Shown in pieces: positions 46,162-54,903 of a stretch of DNA of 64,000 nucleotides. The DNA comes from Legionellaceae bacterium (GTDB lineage Bacteria; Pseudomonadota; Gammaproteobacteria; Legionellales; Legionellaceae), in contig JARGOS010000002.1 in assembly GCA_029212505.1 (NCBI GenBank), positions 186,001 through 250,000 on the forward strand, read 5' to 3'. The number at the start of each line of letters is the position of its first letter. The first letter of the stretch is position 1. Made by a program: the position numbers and the translations under genes. Under the pieces are notes generated by a model that worked only from the letters and a program-made list of their open reading frames with translations, was not told the origin of the DNA and searched no databases.

Positions 46162-47100
46162 ATGAATATCTTAGTTACAGGCGGGCGTGGCTACCTGGGG
46201 GGGCGACTGTGTCAATTTCTTTCGGAAATTGAAGAGTTTCAATTATTTAGTGGTTCTAGAGCGGTAGTATTGGAATCAAGGTCCGAGATACATCATGTGG
46301 CGATGGAATGGTCTTCGCGGGATTCACTTATTGCGTGTAGTGAAGGTATGGATATGATTGTGCATTGTGCCGCAATGAATGCGAGTGAGTGTAGTAAGGA
46401 TCCAGTTGCGGCTTTATCGGTGAATGCTTTAGGTACCGCACGTTTATTGGAAGCAGCAAAAGCAACGGGGGTTAAGCGTTTTATTTATTTGTCCACAGCT
46501 CATGTTTATGGAAGCCCCCTTGTTGGTATGTTAACGGAAAAGAAAATGCCTTTTCCTGTGCATCCCTACGCTACTAGCCACAAAGCAGCTGAAGATTTGG
46601 TTCTGGCGGAGCAACGAGATGGGCAAATCGAGGGTATTGTGTTACGGCTATCGAATGCTTTCGGACCTCCTGTTGATGTGGGAGTAAATTGTTGGGATTT
46701 ACTTTTCAACGACCTGTGTAAGCAAGCAATAACAAAAGGTGCAATAACGCTACGTTCTACGGGTATAGAGCAGCGAGACTTTGTGCCGATCACTGATGTA
46801 TGCCGTGCCATAGCACATTTAATGAAACTATCATCCAAGCAGTATAACAAGATGTTGTTTAATATCGGTGGGGGCTGGAATCCCACTGTATATGAAGTAG
46901 CTTTGCTTATCGCAGAGAGAGTTAAATTAAAAAAAGGATATCGCCCCACCATTAATCGAGTTATACCAACACTTGAAGAAGCTCCCGAAAAGCTAATATA
47001 TTGTACAGAACGTCTTGATAGGACTGGATTTGTTTTAGACACCAATAGACTTAACGAACTGGATAATCTAATTAACTTTTGTAGTAACGCCTTTGAGTAA
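46162..47100 (+). CDS. NAD-dependent epimerase/reductase (extended SDR)
   Basis: The 312-residue protein has the N-terminal GGRGYLGGRLCQFL, VHCAAMNASE, and YLSTAHVYGSPLVG. The active-site region reads PYATSHKAAED, where most family members have Y-x3-K; here His is at +4 and Lys at +5. Variants with His at this place occur in related sugar-cluster proteins, as I recall. It probably reduces or epimerises the CDP-4-keto-6-deoxy sugar. Its gene follows rfbG directly. Confidence 0.85.
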   Translation: MNILVTGGRGYLGGRLCQFLSEIEEFQLFSGSRAVVLESRSEIHHVAMEWSSRDSLIACSEGMDMIVHCAAMNASECSKDPVAALSVNALGTARLLEAAKATGVKRFIYLSTAHVYGSPLVGMLTEKKMPFPVHPYATSHKAAEDLVLAEQRDGQIEGIVLRLSNAFGPPVDVGVNCWDLLFNDLCKQAITKGAITLRSTGIEQRDFVPITDVCRAIAHLMKLSSKQYNKMLFNIGGGWNPTVYEVALLIAERVKLKKGYRPTINRVIPTLEEAPEKLIYCTERLDRTGFVLDTNRLNELDNLINFCSNAFE

Positions 47101-47105
47101 TCATT

Positions 47106-48029
47106 ATGACAAAAGATCTTGTTACCATTATATTACCAACCTATAACTGCGCTCATTTTCTTCCCCGTGCGATTGGTTCTGTATTGGATCAAACATACCA
47201 TCATTGGGAACTACTAATCATTGATAATTATTCTACGGACAAGACGTCAGAAGTGCTCCAAGTGTTTGAAGACCCTCGAATTAAGTTTTTACAGGTACAT
47301 AATGAGGGTATTATTGCCAAGTCGCGTAACTTGGGTATACAAGAAGCTAAAGGGCGCTGGGTTGCCTTTTTGGATGCAGATGACTGGTGGGTGAAGGATA
47401 AATTAGAAGCCTCTGTTCGGGCATTACTTTCAGGATATGAGTTTGTTTATCACGATTTAGTTCGGAAGGGTCCTGGAAAACGTTTGATTCACGGAAGATT
47501 GGTTCGTACCCGTAAGCTAGTTACCCCTGTTTTTCATAATTTACTACTTAATGGGAATGCCATAACTAATTCAAGCGTTGTTGTATCTAGAAATTTACTA
47601 TTGAAAATTGGTGGACTGTCAGAAAACCCGTTATTGATTGCAGCCGAAGATTTTGATTGTTGGATACGTGTTTCCAGAGAAACAGAAAAATTTTGTCGCC
47701 TTCAAAAAGCGTATGGTTTTTATTGGATTGGGGCACATAATGTAAATGCTAATACGAGATCACTTAATTATTTAAACGAATTGCAACGTCTTTATTTTCC
47801 TGAGGTGCCCAGTGTTACAATTAAATTTATGCCTCTTTGGTTTGTATTGGCAACAACAAAGGCATATATCAAAGAGAATAAATTTAAAAAAGCTTTAATG
47901 GAATTATCAACGATTAAGTTTTCTAATATGAGCGTATGGTTTTTTGCTAGGCTTGCCTTACTAGTATTGAAAGGTTTTGCTACAAGTAGTATGTTTTTTG
48001 GGAGAGTGTTGTGGCACAAAGTATTCTAA
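47106..48029 (+). CDS. Glycosyltransferase family 2
   Basis: The 307-residue protein has VTIILPTYNCAHFLPRAIGS, IIDNYSTDKTSEVL, AFLDADDWWVKDKLEASV and AAEDFDCWIRV, the GT-A nucleotide, D-x-D and E-D elements. The C-terminal third is hydrophobic (WFFARLALLVLKGF) and may sit on the membrane. Its 3' end overlaps the next gene by 19 bases. Confidence 0.9.
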   Translation: MTKDLVTIILPTYNCAHFLPRAIGSVLDQTYHHWELLIIDNYSTDKTSEVLQVFEDPRIKFLQVHNEGIIAKSRNLGIQEAKGRWVAFLDADDWWVKDKLEASVRALLSGYEFVYHDLVRKGPGKRLIHGRLVRTRKLVTPVFHNLLLNGNAITNSSVVVSRNLLLKIGGLSENPLLIAAEDFDCWIRVSRETEKFCRLQKAYGFYWIGAHNVNANTRSLNYLNELQRLYFPEVPSVTIKFMPLWFVLATTKAYIKENKFKKALMELSTIKFSNMSVWFFARLALLVLKGFATSSMFFGRVLWHKVF

Positions 48030-48841
48030 AGAGAATGATTTATTCGTGGTACGCGAATTCTAATAAAAACCTTTCTAAATTTAAAGATATTCATAAAGGA
48101 GAAGAGTGTTATGTTATTGGAGATGGAGCCAGTATAAAATGGTTTGATTTGAGCAGGTTTGAAAGTAAGCCATCCTTCGTCCTTAGCTTTCTTTTTTTTC
48201 ACAATGACTTTAATTGGAATGATCGTCTGTTATACGCACCAATAAATACGCCTTATTACTTTTATCCATACACACGCTTGCCAGCTCCTTTTCATAAGCT
48301 ATGGAAGAATAATATTCAGGTTCGATACAGAGAGTTTATTGAACAGTATAAGGCGGCAGAATTTTTTGTAAATTTATCGAACTATCCAGTTTTACGAGAG
48401 AATAATGTTAATTATTTGTTTCAGTCCATTCCAGGTTTTGATTTTATAAATGAATGTTTATCTCAACAAATGGATCCATTTTCAGGTGCTTTTAGAGCGG
48501 CAATAAGTCTAGCAGTTTTTATGGGGTTTACTAAAATATTTTTAGTTGGATGCGACTATACACATAGAAAGTCTCGATCGAGACATTGGTATGAATATGG
48601 ACCGGGAGTTATTGTTGAACAACCTGGCTATAATAAAGAGTTTTTCGAGGTTGCAGCAAAATATGTGGAAATAATTACGGTTACTTTAGAGGGCGATGGC
48701 TTATATTTGTCTTCTGTCGAATATGAAAAATATACTAACTTCTCTCCAAATTATAAGGAAAATTATGACTTGGTTGGAAAAGATGATTTATTGCTTTTGG
48801 ACACGTGGCCTGGATATTCAATGTTTCCAAACGTCGAATGA
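48011..48841 (+). CDS. DUF115/MptE-like surface-glycan protein
   Basis: The 276-residue protein starts at a GTG with GGGAGAG four bases upstream. Its N-terminus has GEECYVIGDGASIKWFDLS, resembling the DUF115/MptE-like glycosyltransferase-associated fold. The middle has PFSGAFRAAISLAVFMGFTKIFLVGCDYTH, a typical 'common object in the cell' motif of that group. Members occur in O-antigen clusters, often with CMP-nonulosonate, and the activity is not proven. It is translationally coupled to the GT2 gene. Confidence 0.7.
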   Translation: MAQSILKRMIYSWYANSNKNLSKFKDIHKGEECYVIGDGASIKWFDLSRFESKPSFVLSFLFFHNDFNWNDRLLYAPINTPYYFYPYTRLPAPFHKLWKNNIQVRYREFIEQYKAAEFFVNLSNYPVLRENNVNYLFQSIPGFDFINECLSQQMDPFSGAFRAAISLAVFMGFTKIFLVGCDYTHRKSRSRHWYEYGPGVIVEQPGYNKEFFEVAAKYVEIITVTLEGDGLYLSSVEYEKYTNFSPNYKENYDLVGKDDLLLLDTWPGYSMFPNVE

Positions 48842-48862
48842 CGTATGAGTTATATTGTGTGA

Positions 48863-49210
48863 ATTGATGCGTGGGTAAATTACTCGCGTGGAGCAAAGGC
48901 TTTTGGAGCATTGTCACATATGGTGATACCGGGTGGGTGGCTCGGTGTGGACTATTATGAAAAGTCTGTTAATAGTTTAATGCTGCCTAAATACTGGTTA
49001 CGTTCGTTGACTAAGCGTCTGGCAAAGCCACGCTTATTTTCAATATTAAAACGTTTTGTTCCTGTGGCGGACTATAAAAATATTTTACCACTGTCCAGTA
49101 GGCAACTTCGTGAGTGGGCATTACTTGATACATTTGATTGGTTGTCGCCTGAATATGATAATTCACAACATTCTAGCGAGCGCGATAGTTACTGGAGGGA
49201 TCTGGACTAG
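48863..49210 (+). pseudogene. Remnant of a class I SAM methyltransferase, 5' part lost
   Basis: The reading frame from 48863 (after a TGA at 48860) encodes about 115 residues with no start and no SAM motif I. It then shows the post-I region ALSHMVIPGGWLGVDYY, PKYWLRSLTKRLAKPRLF and LREWALLDTFDWLSPEYD. These are the usual C-terminal marks of a glycan-cluster methyltransferase of about 270 residues. The 5' half is gone, and the stretch 48842-48862 is not coding. The protein product, if any, would be inactive. It fills the 460-base gap before the uronate epimerase. Confidence 0.75.
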
Positions 49211-49300
49211 GTGGCCTTGAAGTTGTAATAGCTGGACATTTAGTCGGTAGGGGCCGAAAGGTATAAAAATATTTATTTGAATTTTATAGGTAGGGATGAT

Positions 49301-50308
49301 ATGAAAATACTAGTCACAGGATGTGCAGGATTTATTGGTATGCATGTTGCCTTGAATCTTTTAAAACGGGGTGATGAAGTTATAGGTGTTGATAATTTAA
49401 ATGATTATTATGATGTAAAACTAAAACAGGCACGCTTAAAACGTTTAGAAATGCATAATCAATTTCAATTTTCAAAGTTGAATTTAGCCGATAAGGAAAC
49501 AGTTAAACAATTATTTTTAGAACAAAAACCGGAGCGTGTGGTTCATTTAGCAGCTCAGGCAGGCGTGCGTTATTCGTTAGAAAATCCACATGCCTATATC
49601 GAAGCGAATATACAAAGCTTTACAAATATCTTAGAAGGTTGTCGTTGTCATGATATCGAGCACTTAGTTTATGCGAGTAGTTCCAGTGTGTATGGTAGCA
49701 ATACAAACCTACCATTTAAAGAGTCTCAAAATATTGATCATCCGATTAGCCTTTATGCGGCAACTAAAAAGGCTAATGAATTAATGGCGCATACGTATAG
49801 TCATCTTTTTCAATTACCGACGACAGGATTACGTTTTTTTACAGTGTATGGACCATGGGGTCGACCGGATATGGCTCTTTTTAAATTTACAAAAGCAATT
49901 TTGTCAGGTGAGCCCATCGACTTATATAACCAAGGTAATATGATTCGTGATTTTACTTATGTTGATGATATTGTTGAGGGCGTAATACGAGTATTGGATA
50001 AAAAGGCAAGCCCAGATAATAATTTTGATTCCAGTCAACCAAGCCCTGAATGCAGTGTGGCCCCGTATCGAATTTTTAATATTGGGAATAACCAACCGAC
50101 TGGTTTATTGGAGTTTATCAATGCAATAGAGGAGACGTTAGGGATAAAAGCAAAGCGCAATTATTTGCCCATGCAACCAGGTGATGTATCAGCTACTTCA
50201 GCAAGTACAGAGGCACTTCATGAGTGGGTTGGTTTTAAACCGAATACCTCCGTGCCTGTTGGAATAGAACGTTTTGTAACGTGGTATCGTGAATACTATA
50301 ATGTTTGA
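49301..50308 (+). CDS. UDP-glucuronate 4-epimerase-like protein
   Basis: The 335-residue SDR protein has [35 protein letters not shown] (typical of glucuronate epimerases), [29 protein letters not shown]-x3-K in [13 protein letters not shown], and [17 protein letters not shown]. It should convert UDP-GlcA to UDP-GalA. No UDP-glucose dehydrogenase is in the window. The ATG at 49301 has AGGGA upstream; a further ATG at 49277 is a less likely start. Confidence 0.9.
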   Translation: MKILVTGCAGFIGMHVALNLLKRGDEVIGVDNLNDYYDVKLKQARLKRLEMHNQFQFSKLNLADKETVKQLFLEQKPERVVHLAAQAGVRYSLENPHAYIEANIQSFTNILEGCRCHDIEHLVYASSSSVYGSNTNLPFKESQNIDHPISLYAATKKANELMAHTYSHLFQLPTTGLRFFTVYGPWGRPDMALFKFTKAILSGEPIDLYNQGNMIRDFTYVDDIVEGVIRVLDKKASPDNNFDSSQPSPECSVAPYRIFNIGNNQPTGLLEFINAIEETLGIKAKRNYLPMQPGDVSATSASTEALHEWVGFKPNTSVPVGIERFVTWYREYYNV

Positions 50309-50516
50309 TTTTATATACACTTGGTTGGCTTGGTCGTGATACGAGTTGTTCGGGCACCTTCTTTGTTCGCTCAAGATAAAAAGAATTTTTGAGGCGTTGG
50401 AATATGAGGCTATATGAAGCTAGATATGCTCTGATTATGAAGTTACATAAAGATGTGTAACATATTGAGGGCATTGATTAGGTTAAACGTTGTATTAAAA
50501 GGTTGGGATTTTTACC

Positions 50517-52394
50517 ATGTGTGGGATAATAGGTATAGCCTCTAAATATCGTACTTTAGAAAGGGGTTGGATTACCTCTGGTTTATCAAGCTTAAGTCAT
50601 CGAGGACCAGATGCCTCTGGTGAGTGGTGGTCAGTTGATGGGAGTGTTGGATTTGGACATCAACGACTGGCTATTATTGATTTATCAAAGAATGGCTCCC
50701 AACCTATGCAAAATAGGGATGGTAATTTATGCATTGTCTTTAATGGGGAAATATATAATCATATTGAACTACGAAAAACTCTTGTGTCGCGAGGGCATGT
50801 ATTTGCTTCCTCTTCTGATACAGAGGTAATTCTTGCTGCATATCTTGAGTGGGGTACCGATTGTTTACTACGTTTTAAAGGAATGTTTGCTTTTGTTCTT
50901 TATGACAAAAGAACGCATAAGCTTTTTTTTGCACGCGATCGTGCTGGTGAAAAACCATTGTTCTATAGCTATTTTGGGGGAGGCGTTCGTTTTTCATCTG
51001 AATTGAAGGGATTGTTAATGGATCCTACTTTTCCTCGGCGTATTAATTTAGAAGCCTTGGATTGTTATTTGACGATGGGTTATGTGCCAGGTGATCGATG
51101 TATATTACAAGACGTGAATAAATTGCCACCTGCACATGCGATGACTTTTAATTTAACAACGGAAGAGTATAAGATTTGGCGCTATTGGGAACCTCCAAAA
51201 GCGTATATAGATGAAAGTGAGGGCCAAGTAGATGACGTTTGTCTGCTAGATGAGTTTGAAGTCTTACTAGAAAAAGCTGTTTCTAAGCAGTTAATTGCAG
51301 ATGTTCCTGTTGGCGTTTTATTAAGTGGAGGCCTTGATTCTAGTCTTATTACAGCAATGGCAACACGAAATTCTAAAAACATTAAATCATTTACTGTTGG
51401 TTTTCCAGGATTTCATAAACATGATGAAACAGAACATGCTCAACTTATTGCCCAACACTTTGGAACGGAGCATATAAAACTGGAATTAAAAGAAGATCAT
51501 GCTATTAGTTTATTACCTATATTAGCTAAGCAGTTTGATGAGCCTATTGTGGACTCTTCAATGTTGCCGACATATTGGGTTAGTCAATTGGTACAGCAAC
51601 ATTGTAAAGTTGTTTTAGGCGGAGACGGAGCTGATGAGTTGTTTGGAGGATATCAGCATTACGCTCGCTTACTTCGAATGGAGGCTTTTGCTGCTGGTTG
51701 GCCTCCTGGTATGTTAGCTTGCTTATCAAAGTTACTAATGAAAATTTTACCGATAGGTTTTAAAGGTCGGAATTGGGTTCAGGGAGCTTCCACGTGCTTA
51801 ACAAGAGAGTTGCCAATGATCGCAAATTATTTCGATCAAAGGAGCAGGAAATTATTACTCGGAGGGCAATATGGAATTGCACATGGAATGGCTGAGCATA
51901 TATGGAAAGATCGCACTCCGAATACATCGAGTTTGTTTGAACGTGCTTCACGGATGGATTTTGAAAATTATCTGGCAGAGGATATTTTAGTTAAAGTTGA
52001 TCGTGCAAGCATGATTAACTCTTTAGAAGTACGAGCTCCTTTTCTTGATCATGAAATAATTGAATTTGCCTTTGGTAAAGTTCCACAATCTTTGAAAACA
52101 ACAACTACTTCACGCAAAATTTTGCTGAAGCAGCTTGCGGAGCGTATATTGCCTTCTAACTTTGAAAAAAATCGAAAGCAAGGTTTTTCAATTCCACTGG
52201 ATTCTTGGTTACAAACGCAAACATGGAAAGGTTATTTTAGTGATATATTGTTATTTTCAAATAATAGCTTATTTGATTCAAAGCAGATTAATAAATTAAT
52301 CAACGGTCAGAATAAAGGCTACTTGAACGGTGAGCGCCTATTTTCTCTAGTCTTATTTGAATTATGGAGAGAATCTTATCAGATTTCTTTATAA
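50517..52394 (+). CDS. asnB: Asparagine synthetase-type amidotransferase (AsnB family)
   Basis: The 625-residue protein has the N-terminal glutaminase with Cys at position 2 (MCGIIGIAS), LSHRGPDASGEW, FNGEIYNH, and a C-terminal synthetase with the ATP motif GVLLSGGLDSSLI near residue 265 and GDGADELFGGYQHY. In glycan clusters such proteins often amidate uronic acids rather than make asparagine. The uronate epimerase upstream and WecC-derived ManNAcA make that plausible here. A 208-base gap with no support for a gene precedes it. Confidence 0.93.
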   Translation: MCGIIGIASKYRTLERGWITSGLSSLSHRGPDASGEWWSVDGSVGFGHQRLAIIDLSKNGSQPMQNRDGNLCIVFNGEIYNHIELRKTLVSRGHVFASSSDTEVILAAYLEWGTDCLLRFKGMFAFVLYDKRTHKLFFARDRAGEKPLFYSYFGGGVRFSSELKGLLMDPTFPRRINLEALDCYLTMGYVPGDRCILQDVNKLPPAHAMTFNLTTEEYKIWRYWEPPKAYIDESEGQVDDVCLLDEFEVLLEKAVSKQLIADVPVGVLLSGGLDSSLITAMATRNSKNIKSFTVGFPGFHKHDETEHAQLIAQHFGTEHIKLELKEDHAISLLPILAKQFDEPIVDSSMLPTYWVSQLVQQHCKVVLGGDGADELFGGYQHYARLLRMEAFAAGWPPGMLACLSKLLMKILPIGFKGRNWVQGASTCLTRELPMIANYFDQRSRKLLLGGQYGIAHGMAEHIWKDRTPNTSSLFERASRMDFENYLAEDILVKVDRASMINSLEVRAPFLDHEIIEFAFGKVPQSLKTTTTSRKILLKQLAERILPSNFEKNRKQGFSIPLDSWLQTQTWKGYFSDILLFSNNSLFDSKQINKLINGQNKGYLNGERLFSLVLFELWRESYQISL

Positions 52395-52411
52395 CTTTGT
52401 GAAAAGTAAGC

Positions 52412-52428
52412 CACTAGTTTGACTAGTG
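52412..52428. repeat. Left-end hairpin of the IS200/IS605 element
   Basis: CACTAGT (52412-52418) and ACTAGTG (52422-52428) pair perfectly around TTG. This is the place and form of the TnpA-recognised subterminal hairpin. Confidence 0.65.
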
Positions 52429-52513
52429 AGACTCTCAAAGCTATGCCTTAAGATTTAGTGATGATGGTGCCAAAATGCGCCTGTGGACTTGACGGTTACA
52501 CAGGAGTAAATAA

Positions 52514-52945
52514 ATGGCACTATCATCGTACGAGAGTTTAAGTCACTCGAAATGGGACTGCAAATATCACGTTGTATTTGTCCCGAAATATCGGAAGAAG
52601 GTTTTATATGGAAAGATTCGTAAATATCTTGGTCCGTTACTTCATGCTTTGGCAAGTCAACGTAATTGTAAAATCATGGAAGGGCATATGGTGCAGGATC
52701 ACGTTCATATGTTGATTGCGATCTCGCCAAAATATTCGGTATCTGAAGTCATAGGCTACATCAAAGGTAAAAGCGCGATATCTGTTGCGCGGCAATTTGG
52801 TGGGTGTAAAAGAAATTTTAACGGAGAAAAATTCTGGGCTCGAGGTTACGCAGTTTCAACGGTAGGGTTTGAAGAAGCGAAAATTAAAGATTACATTCGG
52901 AATCAGGAACAACTTGATGGAGAGCGCTTAGTTAACACCATCTAA
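52514..52945 (+). CDS. tnpA: IS200/IS605 Y1 transposase TnpA
   Basis: The 143-residue protein has the HUH motif in QDHVHMLIAI near residue 60, the KYHVVFVPKYRKKV start and the catalytic-tyrosine helix KDYIRNQEQLDGE near residue 125. Both active-site parts look complete, so the protein may be active. An AGGAG ribosome site lies seven bases upstream. The element probably inserted into the glycan locus between asnB and a GT4 gene. Confidence 0.95.
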   Translation: MALSSYESLSHSKWDCKYHVVFVPKYRKKVLYGKIRKYLGPLLHALASQRNCKIMEGHMVQDHVHMLIAISPKYSVSEVIGYIKGKSAISVARQFGGCKRNFNGEKFWARGYAVSTVGFEEAKIKDYIRNQEQLDGERLVNTI

Positions 52946-53102
52946 CGATTTTCTTTTATTTTCGAGATACTGTTCTGGTCAACTAAAGTTGGACATGTAT
53001 GGACCAAAACAACAGAAGGTGGTTAACTAATCGCCCTCACTTGATGTTCAGGGCAGTCATGAAGAAGGCAATTTTTGAATTAATAACTGAACTTTAACAA
53101 TG

Positions 53103-53154
53103 GCAGCCCTTTGGGCTGCTAACAACCGTCAAGCCACCCACTTCGCGGGTGCGG
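53103..53154. repeat. Right-end hairpins of the IS200/IS605 element
   Basis: GCAGCCC (53103-53109) pairs with GGGCTGC (53113-53119) around TTT. A second stem is made by GCCACCC (53133-53139) with GGGTG(C)GGT (53147-53155) around ACTTCGC. The second is the usual right-end form of the family. Confidence 0.6.
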
Positions 53155-53252
53155 TATGACTGCTACTTTGATACCCGGCAATTTAGTGTTTGATTCATAA
53201 TGGTATTTAAATGTAACACGTAAATGTATAAATATAGGGAGTATATGGAGCG

Positions 53253-54395
53253 ATGAAAATAGTTATTGGAATTGATGCATCGCGTAATCGTTCAGGAGGA
53301 GCAAAAGCTCATTTACTTGGAATTTTGCAGGCTGTTGATCCTCGCTTATATGGGATAGATGAGGTTCATGTGTGGTCCTATCAGGCATTATTAGATGTTA
53401 TTCCAGAGCAACCATGGTTGATTAAACATAGTTCTCATTTGCTTGAGAAATCATTATGGAAACAGCTTTATTGGCAGCGATTTTTGTTTAAAGAAGCATT
53501 AGTGAAGCATGGTTGTTTGATTCTTTTGAATACTAGTGCGGGAACTGTGTCGCGTTTTCGTCCTTGTATTACCATGAGTAGAGATATGCTTTCGTATGAA
53601 CCTGGAGAAATAACCCGCTTTGGTTTAAGTAAAGCACGTTTTCGATTAATTCTACTAAAGTATGTACAAAATAAATCGCTTCGCATTTCAGATGGTGCTA
53701 TATTTCTTACAAAATATGCTGCAGAAATGATACAAAAATCTTGTGGTTTACTTCCCAATGTTGCATATATTCCACATGGTGTAGGAGCTGAATTTAAACA
53801 CTCAACAGCCTTAGCTGCTTGGCCGTTGAAAGGAGAGCATCCTATTAGGTGTGTGTATGTTTCCAATACAGCATTATACAAACATCAGTGGGAAGTCGTG
53901 CGTGCAGTTGATGCTTTACGTAAGCAGGGATATAACATTACTTTGACGTTGATTGGGGGAGGGGCAGGGAGGGCGCAAAAACGCTTAGAAAAACAGTTGA
54001 CCATATCAGATCCTCAAAGATTGTTTGTTCAACAGCTTGACTTTCTTCCTCATAAAGAACTTGTGGCGCATTTGGTAAACGCAAATGTGTTTGTATTTGC
54101 CTCGAGCTGTGAAAATATGCCTAATACACTTGTAGAAGCAATGGCCGTAGGGCTTCCTATTGTATGTTCAAATCGCGGACCCATGCCAGAAGTACTTTTA
54201 GATGCCGGTGTTTATTTTGATCCGGAAAATTTTGTTTCTATTACGCGTGCATTAAAAGAGATTATTCTTAATCCGGAATTACGTGAAGCTAAAGCACAAT
54301 CGGCAAAAGTGCTTTCTGAACAATACTCATGGTCACGATGTGCAGAGGAAACGTGGAAATTCATCAGTGGCATTTCGAATGACGTAGCTGCATAA
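53253..54395 (+). CDS. Glycosyltransferase family 4 (GT-B)
   Basis: The 380-residue protein has GIDASRNRSGGAKAHLLGIL near the N-terminus, and a C-terminal GT-B half with AIFLTKYAAEMI, YIPHGVG, RCVYVSN, LTLIGGG and ENMPNTLVEAMAVGLPIVCS, which holds the E-x7-E motif. It transfers a sugar from a nucleotide donor with retention. A TGGAG ribosome site is upstream. It is the first intact gene after the IS. Confidence 0.9.
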   Translation: MKIVIGIDASRNRSGGAKAHLLGILQAVDPRLYGIDEVHVWSYQALLDVIPEQPWLIKHSSHLLEKSLWKQLYWQRFLFKEALVKHGCLILLNTSAGTVSRFRPCITMSRDMLSYEPGEITRFGLSKARFRLILLKYVQNKSLRISDGAIFLTKYAAEMIQKSCGLLPNVAYIPHGVGAEFKHSTALAAWPLKGEHPIRCVYVSNTALYKHQWEVVRAVDALRKQGYNITLTLIGGGAGRAQKRLEKQLTISDPQRLFVQQLDFLPHKELVAHLVNANVFVFASSCENMPNTLVEAMAVGLPIVCSNRGPMPEVLLDAGVYFDPENFVSITRALKEIILNPELREAKAQSAKVLSEQYSWSRCAEETWKFISGISNDVAA

Positions 54396-54431
54396 GGGGG
54401 ACGCTGTTTGCGTTATTAACTATCAGGGCCC

Positions 54432-54450
54432 AAGCGAACGTATTTCGCTT
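54432..54450. repeat. Hairpin after the GT4 gene
   Basis: AAGCGAA (54432-54438) and TTCGCTT (54444-54450) pair around CGTAT, with outer GGCC/GGCC bases in register nearby. No T-run follows. It may be a weak terminator or the relic of an element end. The rest of 54396-54633 shows nothing further I can support. Confidence 0.4.
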
Positions 54451-54633
54451 AACCAGAGGCCGAATATATGACTGCATCTCAACTTAGCTTGCTAAAAATA
54501 ATGGTACTACCTATTGCAAAATCCGGCAGGATCCATATATGTCAACACGCCCTAGTAAAGATATAAAACAATTTTGTTCACAGGAATTTATTTGTAATTT
54601 TATCGGGTTAATAAATGTTTTAAGGGAGCGATG

Positions 54634-54876
54634 ATGAAAATCATTACATATGAGTTAAATGAGGTGCCGTACCGAGTTCTAGAAGCTTATGCAGCTTCTT
54701 TTGCGTACCATATCCCACAGGGTTCGTGTTTATTGTATAACCCCAATCAAGTATATAAACAAACGGTGAGTAGGCCATCGATTTTTACCCTTGAACTGGC
54801 ATCATCAATATTATTAGTGCTTGGTGTTAAGCCACCCTCCTATATGATGAAACCGAGTGTAAATATTTTTAAATAA
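54634..54876 (+). pseudogene. Internally deleted remnant of an alkaline-phosphatase-superfamily-like gene
   Basis: The frame encodes 80 residues. The start KIITYELNEVPYRVLEAYA matches the N-terminus of large (roughly 450-500 residue) phosphatase/phosphodiesterase-like proteins of glycan clusters, as I recall them. The end SRPSIFTLELASSILLVLGV followed by KPPSYM matches their C-terminus. The whole middle with the metal and catalytic residues is missing, yet the frame is intact. AGGGAG lies upstream of the ATG. The product, if made, should be inactive. Confidence 0.6.
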
Positions 54877-54903
54877 GTGCCAGGACAATAAGGTGTGTGC
54901 TGT

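Larger units (their letters stand above)
52395..53185 (+). mobile_element. IS200/IS605-family element (TnpA only), approximate limits
   Basis: A Y1-type transposase gene is flanked by subterminal hairpins, the layout of single-strand transposing IS200/IS605 elements. The left hairpin is at 52412-52428 and the right hairpins at 53103-53119 and 53134-53154. No TnpB is present. Exact ends cannot be fixed without an empty site. Between tnpA (52945) and the right hairpins lie about 150 bases without a gene; a 12-base dyad (CAACT-AA-AGTTG, 52980-52991) lies there. Confidence 0.75.

Noticed and set aside
50309-50516. Short open frame (18 codons) and small dyads before asnB
   Set aside because: Too short, no ribosome site of note, no recognisable peptide.
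54466-54570. 33-codon frame after the GT4 gene
   Set aside because: No homology, no ribosome site and low coding quality; more likely relic or spacer DNA.
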